DNA of 64,000 nucleotides from Gonatopus flavifemur (lineage: Eukaryota > Arthropoda > Insecta > Hymenoptera > Dryinidae), in contig JAFFJZ010000044.1 in NCBI GenBank assembly GCA_018340375.1, forward strand, positions 186,001 to 250,000. Reading direction: 5' to 3'. The notes under the pieces were generated by a model. The model saw nothing but the letters and a program-made list of their open reading frames with translations. It did no database searches and had not been told where the DNA came from. How positions within the stretch are numbered: position 1 is the first letter of the stretch; every line of letters begins with the position of its first letter. A program made the position numbers and the translations under genes. Positions 10,971 to 22,969 of the stretch are shown one piece after another.

Positions 10971-13900
10971 GAGAAATTATTTTCTGGAATTGTCACGGAT
11001 TCTTCAACTTCTACGACTTACCCGACTCTACGTTCAGCGAGGATATCATTTGCCTGTACGAGACGTGGCTTACATCTTCACCAGCGCGACTCCCAGGGAA
11101 GTGCTACAACTCCAGGTTTTTTTTTCACTCAAGCTACAAAAACTGCTACTAAGGGCAGAGTAAAGGAGGGCCTGTTATTTCTGTACAATCCCTCGCAATT
11201 CACAGTCGAACAATTACGTTCCTCGAACGACTGCATGTTTATGAAATTGAATAGCAATTCACTCAAATTAATTATTGGATTAGTATACATCTCCTTCTTC
11301 TGACATTATCACGTTCCTCACAAAGATAACTGATCTATTAACTTTATATTCTACAAAATTCCCTAGTTACTCTTTCATATTAGATAGGGACTTCAATTGC
11401 AGAGTTGCGGATTCCAATCAATTGAATGACATATTTCTCTCTAATAACTTCAGATTCTCTACGACACGCTGTTCATCTGATTGTATTAGGAATAACAGGG
11501 AGCAGAGATTGTTGGAGTGTATGGAAGGCATGGACATGATCCTTCTTAATGGCCCCATGCCTGGAGATTTCCCTGCCCAGTTCACGTACGCAGCTCATAA
11601 TGGGTCCTCGGTCATAGATCTTGTCTGGACGGACGTCTCTGGCATTTCGCTCATACAGGATTTACAAGTCCAAACGATTTTTACAATGTCAGATCATTTC
11701 CCAATTGTAGTGACATTAGATTCCTGTAATTCTAGGGTGCATAAAGCTGGACAGGGCGATCTCTTAAAATGGAGGCCTAAATTCGCAGAACGTTACAATA
11801 ATTCACTGCCTCTGCCTACTGACTCTTTCCTGTCCTCTGTCTCCTTAGACAAACAAGCGACTAACCTTACAAATATGATTATAAATGCAGCACGCGAGGC
11901 GGGTATGTGTTCTATAATGAGAGACAGGCCTGCTCCCCGCAACAAACCTTGGCTTGATCGGGAATGTAGGGAAAGCAAGAATCGCGCCAAAAGGGCCTTG
12001 AAAGATTGTAAGAAAAACTCATTTGATCCTGACAAGTTTAGTAACTATCTAGAGTGTAAGAAGACTTATAAACACTTGCTAAATGAGAAGAAGATGAAAT
12101 ATAGAGAACACATGCTTGCTACACTCGCAGCGTGTAGAGATTCCTCTTCGTTCTGGAAAATAGTGAATGGATACAGATTCCGCTCCCTTGTAAAGGAGAA
12201 CATCAGCCCTAAAAACTGGCAGAACTATTTCCAAACGCTGTATCCACCCCAATTGGATTCCTCGTGGCCCGTTCTCCCTGTCCGCAATAGTGAACTAGAT
12301 TCGGAGAAAACTGCTCATGAGATCCTTGAGAGTCTAAAAAAGAGCAAAAATGGTAAAGCGCCAGGTGATGACACCGTCAGCTCGGAATTCTACGAACATC
12401 TACCACCTGTCTGGCTATCGCACCTTTTATCATTATTCAATAAAATTCTAAACAGGGAGGAGGTCCCGACAACTTGATCCCAAATTTTCGTGAGAATGAT
12501 CCACAAAGGGGGCGACAAAGCAAACCCTCCTAAATTCGTGGCCTATTGCTCTAGTCAACGCAATTTTTAAAATGTTTACTATGGTCATATATAACCAACT
12601 GAGTAAATGGGCTGAGAGATTGGAAATCCTCTCGGAATCGCAATCTGGATTCAGGCAGGGCCGCAGTGGACTGGATAACATATTCTCTCTTAATTCAATA
12701 ATCCAAATACGCCTAGCACGAGAGAGGAGCAAACTCTACACTCTCTTTGTGGACTTCCGCGGGCCTTTCGATTCCATTAACCATACTCTCCTATGGAATA
12801 AGTTATATTCTCTAGGAACAGGATTCAAGCTCCTGAAAATACTCCGCGATCTATACGCTAAAGCTACCTTTCGCGTCCAAACACACGAAGGCCTTTCCCA
12901 GCTGATAGATATCACGGAGGGTGTTCTACAAGGAGAAATTTCAAGCCCTCTATTATTTTCTTCATTTATTGCGGACATAGAAGATTTTTTCCGGAGGGAA
13001 AACATTATAGGAGTCTCTATAAATCATCTCAACGAAATTTTACTATCGGCCTACGCGGATGATCTCGTTTTCTTCACCGATTCCTTGGTCGGGATGCGTA
13101 AAATACTTAGCACAGTTGAGGGCTATTGTTGTGAGTCAGGTCTGATAGTTAATGTTGATAAAACAAAAATAATTGTGTTCTGCAGAGGGGGCCATAGGCA
13201 TACAAACGAACACCCTCCGTTTTATTATGACACTAGGGGAATTGAGGTTTTCAAGCGGTATAAATATCTGGGAATTACCTTCCCCAATTCTGCTGTTTTC
13301 TCAAACGCGACAAGTATCATTTTAAATAAAATTAAACAGGCAATCGGCTCTACCATCTCTTTGATTGGCACATTGAAACCTGACTCCTGGGCGGCCATCA
13401 ACACATTATTCAACAATCGAGTTGTTAATTTTCTCATGTATGGGTTCCCAGGTGTGGGGTCTCCGCTATCTGGACGAAATAGAGATAGTACAGTCTGCGT
13501 TCCTAAAATCAGTTCTTCATTTACCCAGAAATACTCCGAATTATGCCGTCAGATTGGAGACTGGTAGAATCCGCCTTGCCTTTTTGGTATTCAAAAGAAC
13601 TATTTCCTGGCTAGTAAAAGTTTTGAATATGCTCAACTATAGATATCCTAAACTTTGTTTACTCCGCCTAAAAAACCTAGCCAATGCTGACTCCCAATGT
13701 AAATTCAACTGAATGACCCAGGTCACGTCTCTGTTGTTAGTGGCAGACCCGGCCTTTCCATAGGACTCCTTGTCCTCCGGAATGCTAGAACAAGCGAAGC
13801 AGGATCTTCTCGTTAAATATGCGAACATTTTACTGCTTGAGGACATTGAACGCGTGAAAACCTCATCATCCCCAATCCTGTACCTGTTCCTCCCGCCAAT

Positions 13901-14232
13901 CCAGGGACCTCCTGATTACACCTCCGTTAGGATTCCCCTTTATCCGCGTAGATTTTTTGCCCAGCTTCGATTGGTCACAAAACTCTCTAACCGATTTGTC
14001 CTCGATAAAAATATACTGGATTCCGGAGAAAAAAGTGTGTGGTGTCTGTAGGGATCTTCCGATTGCTGATATATCTCACCTAATGTTTGTGTGCCCATCA
14101 TTAAAGAGTGAAAGATTAAGCTTTATGAGCGAATGTGATCTCAACGGAGAAGGGGGGAAATTTGGACTGTTGTGCTTAGCAACTCATCGTCCTCAACAAT
14201 TTCAAAACTATATACATTTGTCAGATCAGTAA
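10971..14232 (+). pseudogene. LINE ORF2: APE endonuclease and reverse transcriptase, frameshifted
   Basis: The endonuclease N-terminus (IIFWNCHG, then ICLYETWLTS) lies at about 10978-11150, followed by stops and shifts. The endonuclease C-terminus with SVIDLVWTD and MSDHFPIVV lies at 11422-11720. A linker (KNRAKRALKDCKKNSFD) leads to the RT. RT fingers and palm follow at 12572-13567, with QSGFRQGRSGLDN, LFVDFRGPFDSINHTLLW and the catalytic box SAYADDLVFF. A shift at about 13440 leads into YLDEIEIVQSAFLKSVLHLP (13422-13712). The C-terminal cysteine cluster CGVCRD...HLMFVCPS lies at 14040-14095. I count at least five breaks (about 11160, 11400, 12478, 13440 and 13720). The YADD box is intact but the protein cannot be translated whole. 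Confidence 0.85.
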
Positions 14233-14837
14233 TTCTCACCCTATCCTCATTAACCTCACTTAGCTTAACTCAACACGAATCAACAAATACTTCAGCCATC
14301 TGGGTTCGGATAATATATGAGACATAAATAACTCTGTGCCTTATTCTAGATGTTCGTTCCTATGCGTTTGTTTATTCCTTCTTTTCTTTTTTTTTCTTTT
14401 TTATATCTCTTCACTATTCTCCATTGAGCATATTTTATTGTTTTCGAAAATTTTTCCTTTCACTTTAGTATTAATTACAACTCTGCACTGAGAGTATGAA
14501 TGGAATGAAGGAAATTGATTTTCTCCAACCTTGAGATCAATCAAGTATTATCCTTACTTGTTATCGCATATGCTAGTATTGTTGCTGGATTTTTATTATC
14601 CGTATGCCACTGAACAATTTTTCGGCCAACATTGGAAACTGTCACAATGTTATCTGAAAACTGTCGAAATGATCTGTAATGCGTCAATTTTTACCACCTT
14701 TTTGATGTCTTTTTAAGAGTTCTGAATGCTATCTGAAAAATATCACGGAAACCTTACGGATACCATACGGGAAATGCCACCAGACAAGCAAAAAGAAGCG
14801 TAATATTTCCAATTCAGGTATAGACAAACAATTGTCA

Positions 14838-14936
14838 CCCGAGTGGAAAAATTCTCCAAATTATATATAATTTATACGTAACTTATATATGAATTCTATA
14901 TGAATTGTATACAATTTTGAAAATTTTTCACGCGGG
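14838..14936. repeat. Foldback element, CCCGCGTG plus A-run type
   Basis: The left end is CCCGAGTGGAAAAATTC; the right end reverse-complements to CCCGCGTGAAAAATTTTC. The 99-bp interior is AT-rich and made of repeated TATATAATT/GAATTCATAT-like motifs. CA flanks both ends (GTCA before, CAGT after), consistent with a 2-bp target duplication. Confidence 0.6.
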
Positions 14937-15409
14937 CAGTTGAGCGTGGGCTCCGATTCGGAAAAATCGGTCCAATCAACTTAAAGTCGACCCTGCAGGT
15001 TTCGTATTTGCATTTGCATATATGCATATGCAAATCGCATATAATTAATTTGTCATCAAATTTTGCATTCAATGATATTTTCCCGGTGATAGTGCATATT
15101 TTACGGTGAATTTTCTACAACATTCCAAGAATTGAGACATGAATAGTGGTTTTTGAGCCAAAGAACAGAATTTTCTAAGTCTGCTCGGAGAACCATCAAA
15201 TTCGTTTCCCATTGAATTCTTCATAGTTGTCTTCTGAAAACTCTACCAATGGGAAACAATTGTTTTATTGAGTTTCCATTTTTCAAAGAATATTGTGCAA
15301 TTTGCGCAGATCTATTTGATTCATGAACATTGGATTCAATACCTGAATAATAGGATGTTGATTTCAATTGAACTTGTGACTTTTTTATTAGTGTATATTT
15401 TTTTCTTCT

Positions 15410-15910
15410 TCTTCGCATATGGGATGAACTTTTATAAACCGAACGGATTTCGCTTAAAAAAAATCACACAATTGTTGTTTTTTTTGAGGAATTTTCTGTG
15501 GGTTCTACGTATAAAATAAGTCGACACGTGTCTAAGGATTTGCCATTTTTTTCATTATTTTCAGGAATTTGAATTTTTGAAATTTGAACAAATCGTCGGT
15601 GATGTTAATCTTCAAATTCTCATAGCTCTGGTTCTAATTCACTCACGAACTTCCCTGACCGCTCATTTTAGTCGGACAAGAATAAACTTTATGACAGAAT
15701 TTTTTACTAATACGATTCTTTAAAAATTCTATGGGTTATTGATAATTAAAATGTTTGACATGGATTTTCTAAACCGCCCCCAGTTTTTACAAATTTGATA
15801 AAAGTACTATATATATGTTATTGATGAATTCATTCCTGTATGCATTTTGAGAATCTACTGTTTTTCAAGCGAAATCTGTTCGGTTTATAAAAGAACGTCC
15901 CATATGCTTT
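15410..15910. repeat. Pair of inverted copies around a short unique segment
   Basis: A segment with TATAAACCGAACGGATTTCG at about 15436-15455 recurs inverted near 15863-15895 (TTCGGTTTATAAAAGAACG). The pair lies about 400 bp apart. No coding content. Confidence 0.5.
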
Positions 15911-16560
15911 AGAATCTATCCCCCATGTAAATATGAGTAACATAGAAATAATGTATGGTTCTCCATACAGATTATTAATTATCAACTCCCAATTGAGGTT
16001 TTGAAGGATCGAAATGACGTGCTTGATGTCAAATTTGTTCTCTTTGAACTTCTCATCGCTGATTGCATTGTATGTACGTACAATGTACAAGTATGGATCG
16101 AATGTTTTGATATACTTTTAGACGGGTATGAAATCCTTCGAACCAAGGAAGAAATACACCCACGATGAGCGTAGAGTCAGAGAATTATTGTAGTACCAAG
16201 GAACAGGGCAGGTCTGTTAGCTTGTACCCGTCCTTATTTGATAGGCTCGTCGCAATATAAGCTTAGCTTCATAATAAATCTGTTTATATGTGTAGGTGGT
16301 ACATGTGGGTGAAATACGTATTCAGTTGTCTCTTCCTTGTTGAACAATGAAGTATAGTAGAATACGGAGTAACATGGAAGAAACAGGATGATAATTATTG
16401 ATTATTTTGAATCAGTTTCACTACGACAATGACCGCAATCGTAGTGTTCAAGATGTGATCGTCAATTAAATTTTATATACCAATTCAAAAGTATATTTCG
16501 TATATTCTAGAAAACGTATCAATCTCTTTGTGATAGACTTTTGAATGTATATTTTGTGTG

Positions 16561-17632
16561 AATTATTATCAACAAAATAAAAAAATAACGCCAAGTACAT
16601 GAAAATGCGGTCAATCCTAAAAAAAATCTAAAAAGGCATTCAAACGAAAGTTCTCCTACAATAAGAATTTCGATAAGATACAACAGGATATGCTTCACTT
16701 GAAAAAAAAAAGATGTGAAATCAATATGAGCTGCCAAGTACATTCGGTTCTTCAAATGGTATGTAAACGATTTCTTGTATATTGTAACTTCAGTTTGCTA
16801 AATTCTATTCAAAGTGATTTATTATTGTATTAGATTGAAAATATATAGTGGAGTGAAACAAAAATTAGGTTCAAGCATTTGACATACTAGAAACAACTTT
16901 GACTCATTTGAAACTCAACGTATTGATCATTTCTAATATGTTTTGAAATTGTTCACACACTGAAAACAGCGCTGAGTTATTCCAAACCGAACGTGTTAGT
17001 CGTTTCAAATGGATTTTGAAATCCACGTCAATGCGAAACACTTGGCGCGGCCGATAAAGATTTTATTATACAACTTTTTGATCACATACTTTCAACAGAA
17101 TTGTTTGAATATACTTGAGGCTCAAAACTCACGTGACCGGCCGCGCCAAGTGTTCCGCATTGATGTGGATTTCAAAATCTATTTGAAACGACTAACACGT
17201 TTGGTTTGGAGTAACTCAGCGCTGTTTTTAGTGTGTGAACAATTTCAAAACATATTAGAAATGATCAACACGTTGAGTTTCAAATGAGTCAAAGTTGTTT
17301 CTAGTATGTCAAATGCTTGAACCTAATTTTTGTTTCACTCCACTATATATTTTCAATTCAATACAATAATAAATCACTTTGAATACAATTCAGCAAACTG
17401 AAGTTACAATATACAAGAAATCGTTTACATACCATTTGAAGAACCGAATGTACTTGGCAGCTCATATTGATTTCACATCTTTTTTTTTTCAAGTGAAGCA
17501 TATCCTGTTGTATCTTATCGAAATTCTTATTGTAGGAGAATTTTCGTTTGAATGTTCTTGAGATTTTTTTTTTTTCAGGACTAACCGCATTTTCATGTAC
17601 TTGGCGTTATTTTTTTACTTTGTTGAAGTTTT
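16561..17632. repeat. Long inverted repeat: about 493-bp arms, 84-bp spacer
   Basis: The left arm (16561-17053) and right arm (17138-17632) are near-perfect reverse complements, with a few substitutions and homopolymer length differences. The inner ends are CTTGGCGCGGCCG and CGGCCGCGCCAAG. The same short frame (MKNRMYLAAHIDFTSFFFQV) appears on opposite strands of the two arms, as expected from mirror duplication; it is not a gene. Transcription from either side would give a long hairpin RNA. I see no clear target duplication at the outer ends. Confidence 0.9.
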
Positions 17633-17639
17633 TTTATTG

Positions 17640-18620
17640 GGATTTCACTTCTTTTTCTAGATGTGTCCTCAACTAAACATAAATAAAATTCGAATGCTCA
17701 TGTCTAATTCAATAGCGATCGTAGCAATGAAGAAAATGTCCTCAGATCATTTGTGATATGGAAAGCCCACTTGGGTTTCCATCAGTCATCTCATCATTGG
17801 ACAGCAATAGATAATCGACATAAAGAATGCAGAACAGAAGGAAAGAAAAGTGAATTCCCATAAATCAATACATATGTGCAGGATTCCGAAAAGTAAATAT
17901 TAGTTAACCGATAAGTTGGCGCTCCAAGCTGCCCACGATTTTGTTTCAAACATGTATTGTACAAAAATTCCCATTGTTTTCAAGATATTATTGTTAGGAA
18001 ATCGAAACAAAACAGATCTCACAGACAGGGAAAACTTGCACACAATATTTTCAAGGTATCCAATAGAAATTTCCCTGATAAAACGAGAATTCGTACCATT
18101 TGGCATAGAGTTGAAAATAGTTTCCCAACAAAAATGTTTCAATCATCTGATAACAATCCTGTTTGAAAAATCTCATAAATCCTCATACACAAATCCTATT
18201 AATTGATATGAATCTTGAAAAGTTTCCATCAGCTCATATGAAGTTTTTATCCTGAAACTTACAGGTTTTGATTTCATATTACTATTTAAAGACTTTATGA
18301 GATTTGGTCAGAGGGATTTTACAAAATCTAATGATAGCGTATCGAATCGAGTGTGTGTAGTGAATTTCATGCAGTTTTTGTCCTAGAAATAACTGGAATC
18401 AAATCGAATTAATGAGCCTTTCCAACAGAGAAGTGATTATTTATTCACTGATTGATTCATTACAATTTGAATGGAATTAATTTGTTTTCACCAGGATTGT
18501 CTTCGATTAGATGACACCACATAGCTGAATTTGTTTTGTTTCTTGTAATTCAGAACTGGGAATACAGACCTGCAGAAGTGGAAATATGTGGAAATGAAAA
18601 TATCCAACGTTGATGACATC
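17640..18620. other. No gene recognised
   Basis: AT-rich. An overlapping pair of frames at 17916-18206 shows no recognisable features. About 18600-18710 resembles a segment at 26660-26750 and is probably a dispersed repeat. Confidence 0.4.
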
Positions 18621-19013
18621 AAAGAATAGAATTATTTGAAAACAAACGTAATTAAAACTAAAGATAGAAGTTCGTAAGAATGGAAATACAATTCAGCTTG
18701 AATGGAACATGCAACATACTCGTCATTTTTATGACAGGCATGTTTATGCGACCCAACCTGAAAAAGAAAATATATATATATTTAATGAAAGGAAGGTAGA
18801 CGAAGTTGCTCAAATTGAAAACGATACCACCTTACCATGACCGTCACCTCCTGGATGAGCCAGCAAGCCTGATGACGATTAGGGTGTCTCGTCTGGATCC
18901 TACCTGTACGTTGGAAGAGGGATATCCTCTTCAAAACCTGTAACGAGTATGACATTAAAATCAGGGAAAGAATACAACCGAACATACGTACCAAAGGATT
19001 CAGATAGGCATCC

Positions 19014-19282
19014 TGATAAAATAAAGACTCGATTGTGGTATATACGTGTTTTTTTTTATGGATTCGATGACCACGTTTTCGTATGTAACATGAGGCCCGC
19101 CATCTTACAGAACAGTGAAGACGGGAGAGAGAAAAACAGAGCGCGCTCACACACGTACATATATTCTAAAGCGCATGCTCCCAGTTATGATGTACAAGGA
19201 GGAGAGCAAAGATGCGCAAACAAGATATACATATATACATATATATCGGGTGTCAATTCAATAAAGAGGATCATTTACAACA
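19014..19282 (-). repeat. Copia 3' LTR
   Basis: 269 bp, TGATAAAATAAAG ... CATTTACAACA. Nearly identical to 23890-24158; the differences seen are T/G after TATACGTG and A/G in GAGAGAAAAACAG. On the left it is bordered by CATCC. Confidence 0.95.
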
Positions 19283-19292
19283 CTCCCACTTT
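19283..19292 (-). promoter_or_regulatory. Copia polypurine tract
   Basis: On the minus strand AAAGTGGGAG directly precedes the 3' LTR, the position where the purine-rich plus-strand primer of an LTR element is expected. The stretch 19293-19648 between it and pol is untranslated and AT-rich. Confidence 0.75.
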
Positions 19293-19648
19293 GAATTGAT
19301 GCCCGATGACCTAAAGTTTCATTCAAAATAGTTACAAAAAAAAAAACTCATTCATCGCCCAACGCTCTTCACAATAGAACATATAAAAACAATTATTTAC
19401 ATAAAGCTTTTTTTTTTTTTTTCAAAAAACAAAAATTTCTTCTCATTTAGCAACATATTATATTCAATATGACCTTTTCAAACATAAAACTTAAAATCTA
19501 TTATACGCGCGTGTAATATTTTACGCTAAACCATAACCACAAAAAAAAACGAACGTATCGTAAATACGGCCAAAAGACACGTACGCCGGGACGAAGGTAA
19601 AAACGGTCAGGATTGCCGAATTGGGCAAGAATGTAACCGAAATCGGGA

Positions 19649-22600
19649 TCAAATAATTTCCACTACATGCGAAACTAAAGAATTTCTAAGACGTTCGAAT
19701 CTATTCCTGCTCAAAGGCTTGGTAAAAATATCGGCTAATTGCCTCTCCGACTCTATATATTCTAAATCAAAAACCTTTTCTTCAAAGTTTTGCCGAATAA
19801 AATGGTACCGCGTATCTATGTGTTTCGTGCGTTTATGAAACTCCGGGTTTCTAATTAGCTTTATCGCGCTTTGGTTGTCTATCCACAAAGTAGGCTTTTG
19901 CCTACGCAAGAACAAATCATCTAATAACCTATTCATCCAGATAAGCTCTTTAACCGTATTACTGGCAGCTATATATTCCGATTCCGTGGTGGATAGAGCA
20001 ACCACTCTTTGTTTACTCGACCCCCAAGCTACCGGAGCGTCACCGAGTTTTGAAACGAACCCCGTAGTCGATTTCCGTGTTCCCCTATCGCCTGCAAAAT
20101 CGGCATCACTATAGGTCTCAAATTTCGAAACGTCCGAATCAACGCGAAAATGGATACCCCAATCACTTGAACCCTTTGAATATTTGAGGATCCTTTCCAC
20201 CGCTTGCCAGTGAATTTTTCTCGGGGCTTCCGCATACTGGCTGGCGACATTTACGGCGAAAGCTATATCTGGTCTGGTAACCATCGACAGATACAGAAGG
20301 CTCCCAATTGCCTCCTTGTATGGAACATTCACTGCTTGGCTCTGCTCACTATTATGAACATTCAGGCTTGAGTCCTGATGTTGGTCTGTTGGAATCGCCA
20401 CAGGATTTGCCGCTGACATATTAAATCTCTCCAAAACCTGCTCAATATATTGTTTTTGGTGAATCACCAGCGAACCATTCGATTGTTTTTCCATCTGGAT
20501 TCCTAAAAACAAATGTAAAGGAGAAACAACAATTTGAACATTTACCGACAAGTGCTCTATCAAATCCTTGGCCCAACGCTCACTGGTAGAAGCCACGATT
20601 CCATCATCAATGTAGATGGCAAGAAATAGCGAATCTTCTTTTTCACGGCTGACAAAAACGCAGGGATCCGCTTCCGTAGGTTTAAGGCGAAAACGCTTCA
20701 GAACCTCGACGAACTTCTTATTCCAACAGCGAGCCGACTGTTTAAGCCCGTACAAGGACCTTTTTAACCGACACACACGTCCAGATCCATCTTCAAAACC
20801 CTGAGGTTGCTGCATATATACCTCTTCTTCTAACTCCCCGTTCAAGAACGCCGTTTTAACATCAAACTGGGACATGAACTTACGCTGGCTCACAGCAACG
20901 GCTAAAAACGTTCGAATTGAAGGAAACTTTACCACCGGGCTAAGAGTTTCGTGGTAATCGACCCCATGCCTCTGCGAGAAACCTTTAACAACTAGTCTGG
21001 CCCGATATCTCGCCGCTGATTCCTTCGTAGCCGGCTTTACTTTCAACACCCACCTATTGGGTGGCACAGAGATCCCAGGCGTAGGTTCAACCAAGTCCCA
21101 TGTATTATTTTTATGCAAAGCATCCAGTTCTTCGCTCATGGCTTGCATCCAATCACGACTATTACGACTATTAACGGCATCTTGGTAGTCCGATGGTTGA
21201 GGACAATTCGAGAAAAACAAATCTTCCACATTGATGTGGAACTCCCCAAGGTGTCGGGGTTTATTTAGGGTGCTTCTGTCACGAAGATGGTATTTGTTTG
21301 GCGTTTCTAGAGGTAGAGGTATTTCTTCTGCATCTAAACCTTCAATATTTTCTTCCTGAATCGGCTGAACTGGATTTTCTTCTTCTCGTTCTCCATTCTC
21401 ACTAAGTTTTTCTTCTTCTTGTGAATCCTTGGGATCATCTGGCACGTTTTCTTCTTCAGATTCTGGAGCTGATCTGTCATTAAATCGTTTTTCATTTTCC
21501 TTCTGAGATGGCTGATCCGATTCCTCCTCAGAATCTTCAGGAAATACTACATAAAAGTCTTTGACATGTCTTTTTTCAGGTTCCGGGTCTGCTTTGTACA
21601 TAAACACAACGTCTCTGATTTTCTCAACCGAATTTTTATCTTTGAACCAGATTCTATATGCCTTTGAAGTCTCGTCGTAACCAACAAAAAAACCTTTACG
21701 CGCCCTGGCATCCCATTTTTTCCTTTTTGCCTCTGGAACATGAGCAAAAACTTGAGTCCCGAAAACCTCTAAATTCATAATATTTGGTTTTTTATTATAC
21801 CACAGTTCGAATGGTGTTCTTCCAGGCACTCCACTCGGACCAGTTCTATTAAGTACATACACAACACAGTTCACAGCCTCGGCCCACAGTTCTTTTTCCA
21901 TCTTCTTCGCTTGTAGCAACGCACGTGCCAATTCTACCACCGTACGATTCTGCCTCTCGATGGATCCGTTTTGCTGTGGAGTGTAAGGGACACTCTTTTC
22001 GTGCCTGATTCCATGGTTCTCCAAGAGCTGCGTCATTTTCCTATTTACAAACTCCAAACCGTTGTCTGACCTAAAGGTCTTTATATTTCTTCCGAACTGA
22101 TTTTTATAAAATTTCAAAAAACTTTCAAATTTCTCCGGCACCTCATCCTTATGCTTTAAAAAGAAGACCTGCAAAAAATGCGAATAATCGTCTTTCAAAA
22201 GAAAGAAATACCTGGAGTTGCCGATAGAATTGACCTCCATTGGCCCGCACAAATCACCATGGATCAAATCTCCAGGACGATGTGCCCTACTGGCACTCGG
22301 AGAAAAAGTTTTTCTTCGCATCTTACCCAAGACACACGCCTCACAGACGAAATTTTCTGATTCATGTACGGTTATTTCCAGCTTCTTGAGGGTTCTCTTC
22401 ACCTGCGGCAAGGACTGATGAACCAGACGCTCGTGCCATCCCTTGAGATTAATTTTTACTTGGCCAATCTTCGCTGATTGACAAGGAATTTCTGCAGAAT
22501 CCGGAGTCAACACTTTGAACTTCATTTTGAAGAGATTATTTTCCCTTACTCCCACTGCAGCTACTTTGTTTTCTCTTTTGAAAAAACAGTTGAATTTGTC

Positions 22601-22969
22601 CGAGACTAGATTATAACCTTTGTCCAAAATCGAAGACTGCGAAAAGAGATTGTATTTTAGATTTGGTAGGTACAAGACATTGTCTAAATATCTCTTATTC
22701 CACATAGAACCATCAAAAGCCAGAACATCAATAATTCCTGTCCCAAGAGCTTGAATTATTTGACCGTTTCCTAATTGAACAGGGATGGGATTATCCAAGT
22801 TTTTATAAGAGGCGAACCAGCTTTTATTTGCAGACATGTGCTTGCTTGCACCCGAATCCAGGAACCATTCATTGAGTTTTTCTGTCGTATTAGCCACCGA
22901 CACAGTTAAAACTTCTCCCACTAAAGCTTCATTTTCGGATCTATCCCTGTTCCTCGAGTTGCTATTTTT
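19649..22969 (-). CDS. pol: Copia Pol: protease, integrase, RT, RNase H
   Basis: An open frame that follows the gag TAG in frame; 16 codons precede the first GTG at 22921, and there is no good ATG nearby, so it probably depends on gag translation. Protease: FLDSGASKHM. Integrase: zinc-binding H-H-C-C region (WHERLVHQSL ... CEACVLGKM), then the catalytic D of GDLCGPM, D of FRSDNGLEF and E of NGSIERQNRT. An acidic linker (EEE/DE-rich) follows. RT: FDVKTAFLNGELEEEVYMQQ and the catalytic YIDD in LAIYIDDGIVA. RNase H: SDADFAGDRGTRKSTTGF, ALSTTESEYIAAS and WIDNQSAIKL. All expected catalytic residues are present and I see no frameshift, so this element may be functional if the stop is bypassed. Confidence 0.92.
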   Translation of the reverse strand, partial: KNSNSRNRDRSENEALVGEVLTVSVANTTEKLNEWFLDSGASKHMSANKSWFASYKNLDNPIPVQLGNGQIIQALGTGIIDVLAFDGSMWNKRYLDNVLYLPNLKYNLFSQSSILDKGYNLVSDKFNCFFKRENKVAAVGVRENNLFKMKFKVLTPDSAEIPCQSAKIGQVKINLKGWHERLVHQSLPQVKRTLKKLEITVHESENFVCEACVLGKMRRKTFSPSASRAHRPGDLIHGDLCGPMEVNSIGNSRYFFLLKDDYSHFLQVFFLKHKDEVPEKFESFLKFYKNQFGRNIKTFRSDNGLEFVNRKMTQLLENHGIRHEKSVPYTPQQNGSIERQNRTVVELARALLQAKKMEKELWAEAVNCVVYVLNRTGPSGVPGRTPFELWYNKKPNIMNLEVFGTQVFAHVPEAKRKKWDARARKGFFVGYDETSKAYRIWFKDKNSVEKIRDVVFMYKADPEPEKRHVKDFYVVFPEDSEEESDQPSQKENEKRFNDRSAPESEEENVPDDPKDSQEEEKLSENGEREEENPVQPIQEENIEGLDAEEIPLPLETPNKYHLRDRSTLNKPRHLGEFHINVEDLFFSNCPQPSDYQDAVNSRNSRDWMQAMSEELDALHKNNTWDLVEPTPGISVPPNRWVLKVKPATKESAARYRARLVVKGFSQRHGVDYHETLSPVVKFPSIRTFLAVAVSQRKFMSQFDVKTAFLNGELEEEVYMQQPQGFEDGSGRVCRLKRSLYGLKQSARCWNKKFVEVLKRFRLKPTEADPCVFVSREKEDSLFLAIYIDDGIVASTSERWAKDLIEHLSVNVQIVVSPLHLFLGIQMEKQSNGSLVIHQKQYIEQVLERFNMSAANPVAIPTDQHQDSSLNVHNSEQSQAVNVPYKEAIGSLLYLSMVTRPDIAFAVNVASQYAEAPRKIHWQAVERILKYSKGSSDWGIHFRVDSDVSKFETYSDADFAGDRGTRKSTTGFVSKLGDAPVAWGSSKQRVVALSTTESEYIAASNTVKELIWMNRLLDDLFLRRQKPTLWIDNQSAIKLIRNPEFHKRTKHIDTRYHFIRQNFEEKVFDLEYIESERQLADIFTKPLSRNRFERLRNSLVSHVVEII

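Larger units (their letters stand above)
9909..14242 (+). mobile_element. Non-LTR retrotransposon (LINE), degenerate
   Basis: A two-ORF LINE in forward orientation: ORF1 (9909-10970), then APE-type endonuclease and reverse transcriptase (10971-14232). The ORF1 stop and ORF2 almost abut. Several frameshifts break ORF2. Neither a poly-A tail nor a clear target duplication is visible, so both ends are approximate. I cannot place the clade; the sequence suggests a CR1/Jockey-type lineage, but only a phylogeny would decide. Confidence 0.85.

Noticed and set aside
17916..18206. 96-codon frame in AT-rich DNA
   Set aside because: An overlapping frame of similar length exists in another phase and on the other strand; no domain, no splice context.
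18868..18903. An extra 35-nt intron in the putative copia-split host gene (CAG|GTAGGA ... CATCAG|)
   Set aside because: Too short for normal splicing, and removing it destroys the open frame.
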